NCBI RefSeq assembly: GCF_011008935.1
Contig: NZ_JAAIVJ010000002.1
Location: 62,001-126,000, forward strand
DNA: 64,000 nucleotides
Source: Tabrizicola oligotrophica
GTDB lineage: Bacteria; Pseudomonadota; Alphaproteobacteria; Rhodobacterales; Rhodobacteraceae
Direction: 5' to 3'
Part shown: one piece after another, positions 9,652 through 18,284 of the stretch
How positions within the stretch are numbered: the stretch's first letter is position 1
Layout: every line of letters starts with the position of its first letter
Made by a program: the position numbers and the translations under genes
Notes under the pieces: model-generated
The model's database searches: none
Told to the model about the DNA's origin: nothing
What the model saw: the letters and a program-made list of their open reading frames with translations, nothing else

Positions 9652-10596
9652 TCACGCGGTCGGCTCTGCGGGGATGGTCTTGCCCAGAACCATGTCGATC
9701 ATCCGGGCCACGACGCGCGGCAGAGACGAGCCCGCGCGGGTGATCAGACCAAAGGGCTCGACCTCGATGCCAAGGTCGATCGGCAGCGTCACATAGGGCG
9801 CGTCGGGGCCGTTGGCGAAGGTTTCGGCCACGGCGCGGGCGATGGGGGCGACGGCATTGGATTGCTGCATCATCGCCAGCGTCAGCAGGAAGGACGAGGT
9901 GGACAGCCGCTGCGGCGGCATCGGCAGGCCCAGTTCGGCCAGCCGTGCCTTCACCGCGCGGCCCAGAATGGCGTCCTGTCCCGGCATCACCCAGTCGAAT
10001 TGCAGCAGATCTTCGGGCGTGATCTGCGGCAACCCCGCCAGATGATGCCCGCGCCGCACCAGCAGCGACACCGGCTCGGTTTCCAGCATGCGGATGGAAA
10101 ACAGGTCCGCGCTTTGACCGGCGGGCAGGCGGCCGATGACGAAGTCCAGTCGTCCGTTCAGGAGTTGCTCGCACAGAAGGTCCGAGGGCGCGACATAAAC
10201 CTCGGCGGTGACATCAGGCAGGGCCAGGCGGGCGTGACGCAGCACGGGCAGCACGCGATCCATCGCCGGGCCGGTCACCGAACCGATGCGGATATGGCCC
10301 CGCGTGCCGGTGGTGATGCCGGAAATCTCGCGCTCGGCATCGCGCAACTCGATCAGCACGCGGGCGGCGCGGCGGGCAAGGCTGGCTCCGACATCGGTCA
10401 GCGCAAGGCCACGGCCGACGCGCGCATGCACGCTGTGGCCAACGATGGCCTCGATCTCGACCAGAAGGCGCGAAGCGGCGGGCTGGGCAATGCCCAGTGC
10501 TTCGGCGCTGTGGCTCAGCTGCCCGGTTTCCTGCAGGCTGACCAAAAGCTGCAAATGGCGCAGTTTAAGCCCGCGCTTCAGGAAGGCGTCCATCAT
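9652..10596 (-). CDS. gbpR: LysR-type regulator of the sugar operon, GbpR-like
   Basis: LysR-family transcription factor of 314 residues with an N-terminal winged helix (L-R-H-L-Q-L-L-V, then Q-P-A-A-S-R-L-L) and a C-terminal effector-binding domain. It lies divergently, 153 bp from a ChvE-type sugar-binding protein gene. This is the arrangement known for GbpR, the galactose-binding-protein regulator of Agrobacterium and Azospirillum. Two tandem ATGs (10596 and 10593) could start it; the second sits better relative to a GGGA ribosome site. A 7-11-7 dyad with LysR spacing begins 13 bp upstream of its start, so autoregulation and control of chvE are likely. The symbol is by context and family. 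Confidence 0.85.
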   Translation of the reverse strand: MMDAFLKRGLKLRHLQLLVSLQETGQLSHSAEALGIAQPAASRLLVEIEAIVGHSVHARVGRGLALTDVGASLARRAARVLIELRDAEREISGITTGTRGHIRIGSVTGPAMDRVLPVLRHARLALPDVTAEVYVAPSDLLCEQLLNGRLDFVIGRLPAGQSADLFSIRMLETEPVSLLVRRGHHLAGLPQITPEDLLQFDWVMPGQDAILGRAVKARLAELGLPMPPQRLSTSSFLLTLAMMQQSNAVAPIARAVAETFANGPDAPYVTLPIDLGIEVEPFGLITRAGSSLPRVVARMIDMVLGKTIPAEPTA

Positions 10597-10608
10597 GACA
10601 TCCCAAAT

Positions 10609-10633
10609 ATGTTATGAATAGTTCATATAACAT
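10609..10633. promoter_or_regulatory. LysR-type operator between gbpR and chvE
   Basis: Perfect inverted repeat: the arms ATGTTAT and ATAACAT are separated by 11 bases, which fits the LysR T-N11-A rule. A second small dyad, TGAA-TAG-TTCA, lies inside the spacer. It is AT-rich in a GC-rich genome, is 13 bp from the gbpR start and 117 bp from the chvE start. Binding by the adjacent LysR protein is inferred. Confidence 0.75.
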
Positions 10634-10749
10634 TATTTGACCGATATGTAATGACCTGACAATCCTGTTTCTCGTCAGCCCGCCGGATGCGAACTCTGGC
10701 GAAGTGGCTGGTTAGACGCCGCCAAACTGCGGCCATGGGGAGGAAAACC

Positions 10750-11823
10750 ATGAACCTTTCAAGACGCGCCCTTCTGGCGCTTGCTGCGGCCACGTCGATC
10801 ATCGCGGCCCCGAATTTTGCGCTTGCCGAAGGCAAGGGCATGGTGGGCATCGCCATGCCGACGAAATCCTCGTCGCGCTGGATTTCGGACGGCGAATCGA
10901 TGGTGAAGCAGTTCACCGAAGCCGGCTATGAAACCGACCTGCAATATGCCGAAGACGATATCCCGAACCAACTCGCCCAGATCGAGAACATGATCACCAA
11001 GGGCGCCAAGGTTCTGGTCATCGCGGCCATCGACGGCACCACCCTGTCGAACGCTTTGGACAACGCCGCCGCCGCCGGCATCAAGGTGATCGCCTATGAC
11101 CGCCTGATCCGCGACTCGGGCAGCGTCGACTATTACGCCACCTTCGACAACTTCAAGGTCGGCGTGCTGCAGGCCAACAGCCTTGTGCAATGCCTGAAAG
11201 AGCGTTTCCCCGACCAGAAGCCCTTCAACGTCGAACTTTTCGGCGGCTCGCCCGACGACAACAACGCCTTCTTCTTCTACGACGGCGCGATGTCGGTGCT
11301 GCAACCGATGATCGACGCCGGCGAGATCGCCATCGGCTCGGGTCAGGTCGGCATGGACGTGGTCGGCACCCTGCGCTGGGATGGCGCCGTGGCGCAGGCC
11401 CGCATGGACAACCTTCTGTCGGCGAACTACGGCGACAAGGCCCTGCACGGCGCGCTCAGCCCCTATGACGGGTTGTCGATCGGCATTCTGTCCTCGGTCA
11501 AGGGCGTCGGCTATGGCTCGGGCGATCTGGCGATGCCCTGCGTTACCGGTCAGGACGCCGAAATCCCGAGCGTGAAGTCGATGATGGCGGGCGAGCAGTA
11601 TTCGACCGTGTTCAAGGACACCCGCGCGCTGGCCGGCGTGACCGTGAAGATGGTGGACGCGATCATGCAGGGCGCCGAGCCCGAGATCAACGACACCGCC
11701 ACCTACAACAATGGCGTCAAGGTCGTGCCGTCCTACCTCCTGGAGCCGAACGCGCTGGGCGTGAACGACATCCAGTCGATGCTGGTGGATTCCGGCTACT
11801 ATACTGCCGACCAGCTCAAGTAA
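10750..11823 (+). CDS. chvE: periplasmic multiple-sugar-binding protein ChvE
   Basis: Solute-binding protein of the ribose/galactose (family 1) class, 357 residues, feeding the GguAB transporter. The start is the ATG at 10750, preceded by GGGGAGGAAAACC; earlier in-frame starts would add a non-signal extension. A signal peptide is clear: a basic N-L-S-R-R, a hydrophobic stretch, and the A-L-A cleavage site before E-G-K. The mature protein opens with V-G-I-A-M-P-T-K, typical of ChvE. ChvE proteins bind galactose, arabinose, glucose, xylose and some sugar acids. A strong GC hairpin follows the stop, before gguA. Confidence 0.93.
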   Translation: MNLSRRALLALAAATSIIAAPNFALAEGKGMVGIAMPTKSSSRWISDGESMVKQFTEAGYETDLQYAEDDIPNQLAQIENMITKGAKVLVIAAIDGTTLSNALDNAAAAGIKVIAYDRLIRDSGSVDYYATFDNFKVGVLQANSLVQCLKERFPDQKPFNVELFGGSPDDNNAFFFYDGAMSVLQPMIDAGEIAIGSGQVGMDVVGTLRWDGAVAQARMDNLLSANYGDKALHGALSPYDGLSIGILSSVKGVGYGSGDLAMPCVTGQDAEIPSVKSMMAGEQYSTVFKDTRALAGVTVKMVDAIMQGAEPEINDTATYNNGVKVVPSYLLEPNALGVNDIQSMLVDSGYYTADQLK

Positions 11824-11838
11824 GCTGACGGCAATCGG

Positions 11839-11864
11839 GCCCGCCCCGGAGACGCGGGGCGGGC
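11839..11864 (+). terminator. intercistronic GC hairpin after chvE
   Basis: The arms GCCCGCCCC and GGGGCGGGC (9 bp, perfect) enclose an 8-base loop, followed by a weak TTGTT. It lies between chvE and gguA, which are co-directional. It is likely a partial terminator or a 3' stabiliser that raises the level of binding protein over the membrane components. The same arm sequence recurs at 40421-40446. Confidence 0.7.
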
Positions 11865-11883
11865 TTGTTCATCCGGGGGAGGG

Positions 11884-13416
11884 ATGATGACAGTGCTTCT
11901 GGAAATGAGGGGGATCGGCAAGTCCTTTCCCGGTGTGCGCGCGCTGGATCAGGTGAACCTGACGGTTGAGGCGGGCGAAATTCATGCGATCTGCGGCGAG
12001 AACGGGGCGGGCAAGTCGACGCTGATGAAGGTGCTTTCGGGGGTCTACCCGGCGGGCAGCTACGAGGGCGAGATCCGCTATGACGGCGCCGTGCTGGAGA
12101 ACCGCTCGATCCGCGACAGCGAGGCCAAGGGCATCATCATCATCCATCAGGAACTGGCGCTGGTGCCGCTTCTGTCGATCGCCGAGAACCTGTTCATCGG
12201 CAACGAGATTGCCCGGCGCGGCGTGATCAACTGGCAGGCGGCCTTCAAGAAGACCGAGGGCCTGCTGAAGAAGGTCGGGCTGAACGAGGCCCCCGGCACG
12301 CAGGTCGGCAAGCTGGGCGTCGGCAAGCAGCAACTGATTGAAATTGCGAAAGCCTTGGCCAAGGACGTGCGGCTGCTGATCCTTGATGAGCCGACGGCGG
12401 CCTTGCAGGAGAACGACAGCCAGAAGCTTCTGGACCTGATGCTGGAGCTGAAAGCCCACGGCGTCACCCAGATCATCATCAGCCACAAGCTGAACGAGAT
12501 TTCCCGCGTTGCCGACCGGATCACCGTGATCCGCGACGGCTCGACCGTATCGACCATCGACCGCGCCGAGATTTCCGAAGACCGCATCATCCGCGACATG
12601 GTCGGCCGCGACATGGCGCACCGCTATCCCGACCGCGTGCCGAATCCCGGCGAGACCTTGCTGGAGGTCGAGGGCTGGAACGTCTGGCACCCCGAACAGA
12701 AGGACCGCCAGACCATCCACAACGCCGCCTTCCATGTGAGGAAGGGCGAGATCGTCGGGATTGCCGGGCTGATGGGCACTGGCCGCACCGAGCTTGCCAT
12801 GAGCCTCTTTGGCCGCAGCTACGGGCGCGGGCATCGCGGCAAGGTGCGGATGAACGGCCGCGAGGTGGATGTCACGACCGTCGACAAGGCGATTGCGGCG
12901 GGGGTGTCCTATGTCACCGAGGATCGCAAGGCGCTGGGGCTGATCCTTGAGGAACCTATTCTGAAGAACATCAGCCTTGCCAATCTGGCGGGCATCGCGA
13001 TGCGTGGCGTGCTGGACAAGCGGCGCGAGGCAAAGGTGGCGGAAGAATACCGCAAGGCGCTGGCAATCCGCACGCCGGGGGTGCAGCAGAAGGTGCTGAA
13101 CCTGTCGGGCGGCAACCAGCAGAAGGTGGTGCTGTCGAAATGGCTGTTCACCGATCCGCAGGTGCTGATCCTCGACGAGCCGACCCGCGGCATCGACGTG
13201 GGGGCGAAATATGAAATCTACACCATCATGAACGACCTCGCGGCCCAGGGCCGGGGCGTGGTGATGATCTCGTCGGAAATGCCGGAGCTTCTGGGTATGT
13301 GCGACCGGATCTATGTGATGAACGAAGGCCGGATCGTGGGCGAACTCTCGCGCGCCGAAGCCACACAGGAACGGATCATGGCGATGATCCTCAAGACGAC
13401 AGGGAGGGCCGCGTGA
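11884..13416 (+). CDS. gguA: sugar ABC transporter ATP-binding protein GguA
   Basis: Two-domain ATPase of a CUT2-type sugar importer, 510 residues. The first half has a canonical Walker A (G-E-N-G-A-G-K-S-T) and Walker B (L-I-L-D-E-P-T), but a divergent signature, L-G-V-G-K-Q-Q. The second half has a degenerate Walker A (G-L-M-G-T-G-R-T-E) with an intact L-S-G-G-N-Q-Q-K signature and [11 protein letters not shown]. This asymmetry is normal for the family. A run of G-rich bases (GGGGGAGGG) is directly upstream of the ATG at 11884. Its stop overlaps the gguB start. Confidence 0.94.
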   Translation: MMTVLLEMRGIGKSFPGVRALDQVNLTVEAGEIHAICGENGAGKSTLMKVLSGVYPAGSYEGEIRYDGAVLENRSIRDSEAKGIIIIHQELALVPLLSIAENLFIGNEIARRGVINWQAAFKKTEGLLKKVGLNEAPGTQVGKLGVGKQQLIEIAKALAKDVRLLILDEPTAALQENDSQKLLDLMLELKAHGVTQIIISHKLNEISRVADRITVIRDGSTVSTIDRAEISEDRIIRDMVGRDMAHRYPDRVPNPGETLLEVEGWNVWHPEQKDRQTIHNAAFHVRKGEIVGIAGLMGTGRTELAMSLFGRSYGRGHRGKVRMNGREVDVTTVDKAIAAGVSYVTEDRKALGLILEEPILKNISLANLAGIAMRGVLDKRREAKVAEEYRKALAIRTPGVQQKVLNLSGGNQQKVVLSKWLFTDPQVLILDEPTRGIDVGAKYEIYTIMNDLAAQGRGVVMISSEMPELLGMCDRIYVMNEGRIVGELSRAEATQERIMAMILKTTGRAA

Positions 13417-14606
13417 TGGCTGAAGGCAAGGGCCAAAAAACAAATCTCGGCGCGCATCTGGGCGGGCACCTCAGGGAAAACGGCATGCTGGTGGCGCTGG
13501 TCGCCATCGTGTTCTTCTTCACGCTGGTCGTGCGGGTCAGCATCGACGTCGACTTCCTGTCGGCGCAGAACATCACCAACCTGTTCCTGCAGAATTCCTA
13601 CGTCATCATCATGGCGCTGGGGATGCTCCTGGTGATCGTCGCCGGCCATATCGACCTTTCCGTCGGCTCGGTTGCCGCCTTTACCGGCGCGGTGGCGGCG
13701 ACGCTGACCGTGACGCTGGGCTGGCCAGTGCTGGCGGTGATCCCGACCGTTCTGGTCGTGGGCGGGCTGATCGGCGCGGCGCAGGGCTATTGGGTGGCCT
13801 ATTGGCGCATTCCGTCCTTCATCGTCACCCTGGCAGGGATGCTGGTGTTTCGCGGTCTGACGCTGTGGCTGCTGGGCGGGCAGAACATCGGGCCTTTCCC
13901 GAAGTCCTTCCAGTCGCTGTCCACCGGCTTCATCCCCGACTTGTTCATGGTCGGCAAGCCCAACGTGACGGCCATTCTCGTCGTGACCCTTGCCGCGCTG
14001 ATCCTGATCTTCCTTGCCTGGCGGTCGCGGCAGTGCGACGCCGAATTCGGAATCGAGCAGGAACCGATGGGGCTTTTCGTGGCCCGCAGCATGGTGATCG
14101 CCGCGGCGCTGATCTTTGTCGGCTACAAGCTCGCCAGCTTTCGCGGTCTGCCGAATGTGGTGGTGGTGCTGACCATCCTGACCGTCCTTTACGCCTTCTT
14201 CACCGAGAACACGACGACCGGGCGGCGGATCTATGCCCTTGGCGGCAATGAGAAAGCCGCGAAGCTTTCGGGCATCAACACCAACCGGCTGGTCTTCCTG
14301 TGCTTCATCAACATGGGGGTTCTGGCCTCTCTGGCCGGCATGATCGTCACGGCGCGGCTCAACTCGGCCACGCCCAAGGCGGGCACGGGGTTCGAGCTGG
14401 ATGTGATCGCCGCCGTGTTCATCGGTGGGGCCTCGATGACCGGCGGGTCGGGCAAGATCATCGGGGTGGTGGTCGGCGCGCTGATCATGGGGGTGATGAA
14501 CAACGGCATGTCCATTCTGGGCATCGGCATTGATTACCAGCAGGTGATCAAGGGGCTGGTGCTGCTCGCCGCCGTCATCTTCGACGTCTACAACAAGAAC
14601 AAGTAA
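13416..14606 (+). CDS. gguB: sugar ABC transporter permease GguB
   Basis: Inner-membrane permease of the ChvE-GguAB importer, 396 residues, with about ten hydrophobic segments. The signature region G-G-A-S-M-T-G-G-S-G-K near the C-terminus, and A-G-H-I-D-L-S-V-G-S-V after the second segment, are typical of CUT2 permeases. The ATG at 13416 overlaps the gguA stop and is preceded by AGGGAGGG. A soluble N-terminus of about 20 residues precedes the first membrane segment. Confidence 0.94.
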   Translation: MAEGKGQKTNLGAHLGGHLRENGMLVALVAIVFFFTLVVRVSIDVDFLSAQNITNLFLQNSYVIIMALGMLLVIVAGHIDLSVGSVAAFTGAVAATLTVTLGWPVLAVIPTVLVVGGLIGAAQGYWVAYWRIPSFIVTLAGMLVFRGLTLWLLGGQNIGPFPKSFQSLSTGFIPDLFMVGKPNVTAILVVTLAALILIFLAWRSRQCDAEFGIEQEPMGLFVARSMVIAAALIFVGYKLASFRGLPNVVVVLTILTVLYAFFTENTTTGRRIYALGGNEKAAKLSGINTNRLVFLCFINMGVLASLAGMIVTARLNSATPKAGTGFELDVIAAVFIGGASMTGGSGKIIGVVVGALIMGVMNNGMSILGIGIDYQQVIKGLVLLAAVIFDVYNKNK

Positions 14607-14615
14607 GGCCAGACC

Positions 14616-15608
14616 ATGCTGATTTCGCAAATCCTGCAACCGGATGGCCGCTTGGCCGTGGTGGTGCGCGACGGCACCGAGGCGGCGATTGTCCGCGGTG
14701 CCACCAGCACCTATGCGCTGGCCGAGGAGGCGATTGCCAAGGGGCAAGGCCTTGCCGCCACCATCGCCGCGCATGGGTTGGGCGAGGCGGTGGACCTGCC
14801 CGCGCTTCTGGCCGCGGGCCGGGTGACGCTGCCGATCACCCATCCCGACGCCGCCCACATGCACCTGACCGGCACCGGGTTGACCCATCTCGGCTCTGCC
14901 GCGGCGCGCGATGCGATGCACACGAAACTGGCGGGCGCCGAAACGCTGACCGACAGCATGAAGATGTTCCGCATGGGCCTTGAAGGCGGCAAGCCCGCCG
15001 CCGGCGCGGTCGGGGTGCAGCCCGAATGGTTCTACAAGGGCAACGGCACGCAGGCCGTCGCCCCCGGCGCGGCGCTGACGGCCCCCGGCTTTGCCGAGGA
15101 CGGCGGCGAGGAGCCGGAAATCGCCGGCATCTACCTGATCGGGCCGGATGGCACGCCGCACCGCATCGGCTGGGCCTTGGCCAACGAGTTTTCCGACCAT
15201 GTGACGGAACGGGTGAATTACCTGTGGCTGGCGCATTCCAAGCTGCGCCCGGCGGCCTTCGGCCCGGAAATTCTGGTGGGCGATCTGCCGGTCGACATTC
15301 GCGGCACCAGCCGGGTGCGGCGGGCTGGTGCGGTGATCTGGGAAAAGCCGTTCCTGTCGGGCGAGGCGAACATGTCGCATTCCTTCGCCAATCTGGAACA
15401 CCATCATTTCAAATACGGCCTGTTCCGCCAGCCCGGCGATCTGCATGTGCATATGTTCGGCACCGCCACCCTGTCTTTCGCCGATGGCATCAAGACCGAA
15501 GCCGGCGATGTCTTTGAAATCGAGGCGGCCCCGTTCGGGCTCTCCCTGACCAACCCCCTGGCCTTTGATCCGGCGGAAGCCGGGCCAACCGCCGTGCATC
15601 CCCTGTGA
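14616..15608 (+). CDS. gguC: GguC / AraD1 family protein, fumarylacetoacetase-fold dehydratase
   Basis: 330-residue protein of the GguC (AraD1) family, related in fold to fumarylacetoacetate hydrolase. H-S-F-A-N-L-E-H-H-H and E-E-P-E-I-A-G-I-Y-L-I match that type, the acidic residues being likely metal ligands. FAH-fold members next to pentose genes act as 2-keto-3-deoxy-pentonate dehydratases, producing 2,5-dioxovalerate (alpha-ketoglutarate semialdehyde). The gene two places downstream of its dehydratase neighbour encodes the enzyme for that semialdehyde, so this role fits here. It is inferred from family and context; GguC is not required for transport. Confidence 0.82.
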   Translation: MLISQILQPDGRLAVVVRDGTEAAIVRGATSTYALAEEAIAKGQGLAATIAAHGLGEAVDLPALLAAGRVTLPITHPDAAHMHLTGTGLTHLGSAAARDAMHTKLAGAETLTDSMKMFRMGLEGGKPAAGAVGVQPEWFYKGNGTQAVAPGAALTAPGFAEDGGEEPEIAGIYLIGPDGTPHRIGWALANEFSDHVTERVNYLWLAHSKLRPAAFGPEILVGDLPVDIRGTSRVRRAGAVIWEKPFLSGEANMSHSFANLEHHHFKYGLFRQPGDLHVHMFGTATLSFADGIKTEAGDVFEIEAAPFGLSLTNPLAFDPAEAGPTAVHPL

Positions 15609-15615
15609 GGCAAAG

Positions 15616-17358
15616 ATGACCTTCAAACCCGCCCCCTGGCCCCGCCACTTGCGCTCGCAGGAATGGTTCGGCGGCAATGGCCGCGACCAGATCTATCACC
15701 GGGGCTGGATGAAGAATCAGGGCTTCCCGCATGACATGTTCGACGGCCGCCCGGTCATCGGCATCCTGAACACCTGGTCGGAACTGACGCCCTGCAACGC
15801 GCACCTGAACGTGCTGGCCGAGTTCGTGAAACGCGGGGTTTATGAGGCGGGCGGCTTCCCGGTGGAAGTGCCGGTGTTTTCTGCCAGCGAAAGCGCCTTC
15901 CGCCCGACCGCGATGATGTTCCGCAACCTTGCCGCCATGGCGGTCGAAGAACAGATGCGCGGTCAGCCGATGGATGGCTGCGTGCTGCTGGTCGGCTGTG
16001 ACAAGACCACGCCCAGCCTCCTCATGGCCGCCGCCTCCACCGACCTGCCGTCGATCATCGTCACCGGCGGGCCGATGCTGAACGGCTATTTCAAGGGCGA
16101 GCGGGTGGGGTCTGGTACCCATCTGTGGAAATTCTCCGAAGCCGTGAAGGCGGGCGAGATGAGTCAGGAAGAATTTGCCGAGGCCGAAGCCTCGATGAGC
16201 CGCTCTGCCGGATCGTGCAACACCATGGGCACCGCTTCCACCATGGCCAGCATGGCCGAGGCCTTGGGCATGGCGCTGTCGGGCAATGCCGCGATTCCGG
16301 CGGTGGACTCGCGTCGCCGTGTCATGGCGCAGATGTCGGGCCGCCGCATCGTGCAGATGGTGAAGGACGATCTGAAGCCGTCGGATGTTCTGAAGAAAGA
16401 GGCCTTTGAAAATGCCATCCGCACCAATGCCGCGATTGGCGGGTCAACGAACGCGGTGATTCACCTGCTGGCCATCGCCGGCCGGGTCGGCGTGGACCTG
16501 ACGCTCGACGACTGGGACCGCTGCGGCCGCGAGGTGCCGACCATCGTGAACCTGATGCCCTCGGGCAAATACCTGATGGAGGAATTCTTCTACGCCGGCG
16601 GCCTGCCGGTGGTCATCAAGCGGCTGGGCGAGGCAGGACTTCTGCACAAGGACGCGCTGACCGTGTCGGGCCAGACGGCGTGGGAGCAGGTCAAGGACGT
16701 GACCAACCACAACGAAGATGTCATCCTGCCTGCCGACAAGGCGCTGGCGAAATCGGGCGGCGTGGTGGTGCTGAAGGGCAACCTTGCGCCGAAAGGGGCG
16801 GTGCTGAAACCCTCCGCCGCCTCGCCGCAGCTGATGGTGCATCGCGGCCGCGCCGTGGTGTTCGAGGACATCGACGACTACAAGGCCAAGATCAATGACG
16901 AGGCTTTGGACATCGACGAAACCTGCGTTATGGTGCTGAAGAACTGCGGGCCAAAGGGCTATCCCGGCATGGCCGAGGTGGGCAACATGGGCCTGCCGCC
17001 GAAGGTGCTGCGCAAGGGCATCACCGATATGGTGCGGATTTCCGACGCGCGCATGTCCGGCACCGCCTATGGCACGGTCTGCCTGCATACCTCGCCCGAA
17101 GCTGCCGCCGGCGGGCCGCTGGCCGTGGTGCAGAACGGCGATTTCATCGAACTCGACGTGCCGAACCGCCGCCTGCATCTGGACATTTCCGAGGCCGAAC
17201 TGGCCGAGCGGCTGGCGGCATGGAAGCCGCTGCACCCGCAATATGACTCCGGCTATGCCTGGCTGCATCAACAGCATGTGCAAGGGGCCGATACCGGGGC
17301 CGATCTCGATTTCCTGAAAGGCTGCCGCGGGGCGCCGGTCGGGCGGGATTCGCACTGA
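15616..17358 (+). CDS. sugar-acid dehydratase, IlvD/EDD family (L-arabinonate/galactonate type)
   Basis: Iron-sulfur dehydratase of 580 residues that converts an aldonate to the 2-keto-3-deoxy acid. The three cysteine ligands are visible at about C60 (S-E-L-T-P-C-N), C128 (V-G-C-D-K-T-T-P) and C201 (S-C-N-T-M-G-T-A-S-T). Their spacing matches the characterised [2Fe-2S] L-arabinonate dehydratases. The start chosen is the ATG at 15616, 7 bp after gguC. Given the neighbouring dehydrogenase, it probably accepts both L-arabinonate and D-galactonate. Dihydroxy-acid dehydratase (branched-chain amino acids) is less likely by context. Confidence 0.9.
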   Translation: MTFKPAPWPRHLRSQEWFGGNGRDQIYHRGWMKNQGFPHDMFDGRPVIGILNTWSELTPCNAHLNVLAEFVKRGVYEAGGFPVEVPVFSASESAFRPTAMMFRNLAAMAVEEQMRGQPMDGCVLLVGCDKTTPSLLMAAASTDLPSIIVTGGPMLNGYFKGERVGSGTHLWKFSEAVKAGEMSQEEFAEAEASMSRSAGSCNTMGTASTMASMAEALGMALSGNAAIPAVDSRRRVMAQMSGRRIVQMVKDDLKPSDVLKKEAFENAIRTNAAIGGSTNAVIHLLAIAGRVGVDLTLDDWDRCGREVPTIVNLMPSGKYLMEEFFYAGGLPVVIKRLGEAGLLHKDALTVSGQTAWEQVKDVTNHNEDVILPADKALAKSGGVVVLKGNLAPKGAVLKPSAASPQLMVHRGRAVVFEDIDDYKAKINDEALDIDETCVMVLKNCGPKGYPGMAEVGNMGLPPKVLRKGITDMVRISDARMSGTAYGTVCLHTSPEAAAGGPLAVVQNGDFIELDVPNRRLHLDISEAELAERLAAWKPLHPQYDSGYAWLHQQHVQGADTGADLDFLKGCRGAPVGRDSH

Positions 17359-18275
17359 TGCCGACCAAGATCGCCCTTGTGGGCATCGGCAAGATCGCCG
17401 TCGATCAACACGTTCCGGCGCTGGCGGCGAGCCCCGATTTCACCCTCGCCGCCACCATCAGCCGCAAGGGCGAGGTGGCGGGCGTGCCTTCCTTCACCGA
17501 TTTCCACGCCTTCCTTGAGGCCTGCCCCGATGTGCCGGTGGTCTCGCTCTGCCTGCCGCCGGTGCCGCGCTTTGACTATGCCGAAGCGGCGCTGCTGGCG
17601 GGCCGTCATGTCATGCTGGAAAAGCCCCCCGGCGCCACCCTGGCCGAGGTGCATGAGTTGCAGGCCCTGGCTGCATCCCGCGGCCTGACGCTTTACGCCA
17701 CATGGCACAGCCGCATGGCCCGCGCGGTGGCCGCCGCCAAGGCCTGGCTGGCCGACAAGGCGGTGCATGAGGCGCATATCACCTGGCGCGAAGATGTGCG
17801 CAAATGGCACCCTGGTCAGGACTGGGTGTTCGAACCCGGTGGCATGGGGGTGTTTGACCCCGGCATCAACGCGCTGTCGATCCTGACCGAAATCCTGCCG
17901 CAGCCGGTGCATCTGACCGAGGCCACGCTGGAGGTTCCCGCAAACCGCCAGACCCCGATTGCCGCGCAGCTTCGCTTTACCGGCCATGTCACCGCCGATT
18001 TCGACTGGCGCCAGACCGGCCCGCAGACCTGGGACATCACCGTCGAAACCGACCGTGGCCCGATGGCGCTACGCATGGGCGGCAATGTGCTGGAAATCGC
18101 GGGCAAGCCGGTGGCGGGCGATGCCGACATCATGGGCGAATACCCGGCACTCTACGCCCGCATGGCAGACCTCTTGCGCACGCGCGCCTCTGATGTAGAC
18201 CTTGCCCCCATGGTCCATGTGGCCGATGCGCTTTCCCTTGGTCGCCGCCAGACGGTCGCGGCCTTCGATTTCTAG
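17358..18275 (+). CDS. Gfo/Idh/MocA dehydrogenase, D-galactose / L-arabinose 1-dehydrogenase type
   Basis: NAD(P)-dependent dehydrogenase of 305 residues. G-I-G-K-I-A-V-D-Q-H-V-P-A-L at the N-terminus and the catalytic-lysine motif E-K-P-P-G-A-T fit the Gfo/Idh/MocA fold. Length and N-terminal sequence match bacterial galactose 1-dehydrogenase and L-arabinose 1-dehydrogenase, which oxidise the sugar to the lactone. The ATG at 17358 overlaps the dehydratase stop. The lactone would be opened by the SMP-30-type lactonase at 21304-22185. Choice between C5 and C6 sugar cannot be made from sequence; such enzymes often use both. Confidence 0.88.
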   Translation: MPTKIALVGIGKIAVDQHVPALAASPDFTLAATISRKGEVAGVPSFTDFHAFLEACPDVPVVSLCLPPVPRFDYAEAALLAGRHVMLEKPPGATLAEVHELQALAASRGLTLYATWHSRMARAVAAAKAWLADKAVHEAHITWREDVRKWHPGQDWVFEPGGMGVFDPGINALSILTEILPQPVHLTEATLEVPANRQTPIAAQLRFTGHVTADFDWRQTGPQTWDITVETDRGPMALRMGGNVLEIAGKPVAGDADIMGEYPALYARMADLLRTRASDVDLAPMVHVADALSLGRRQTVAAFDF

Positions 18276-18284
18276 GATACCGAG

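Noticed and set aside
13311-15677. Very long open frame on the minus strand over gguB/gguC
   Set aside because: It is antisense to two well-identified genes, rich in R, G, H and Q, and has no recognisable domain. Such frames arise from third-position GC bias.
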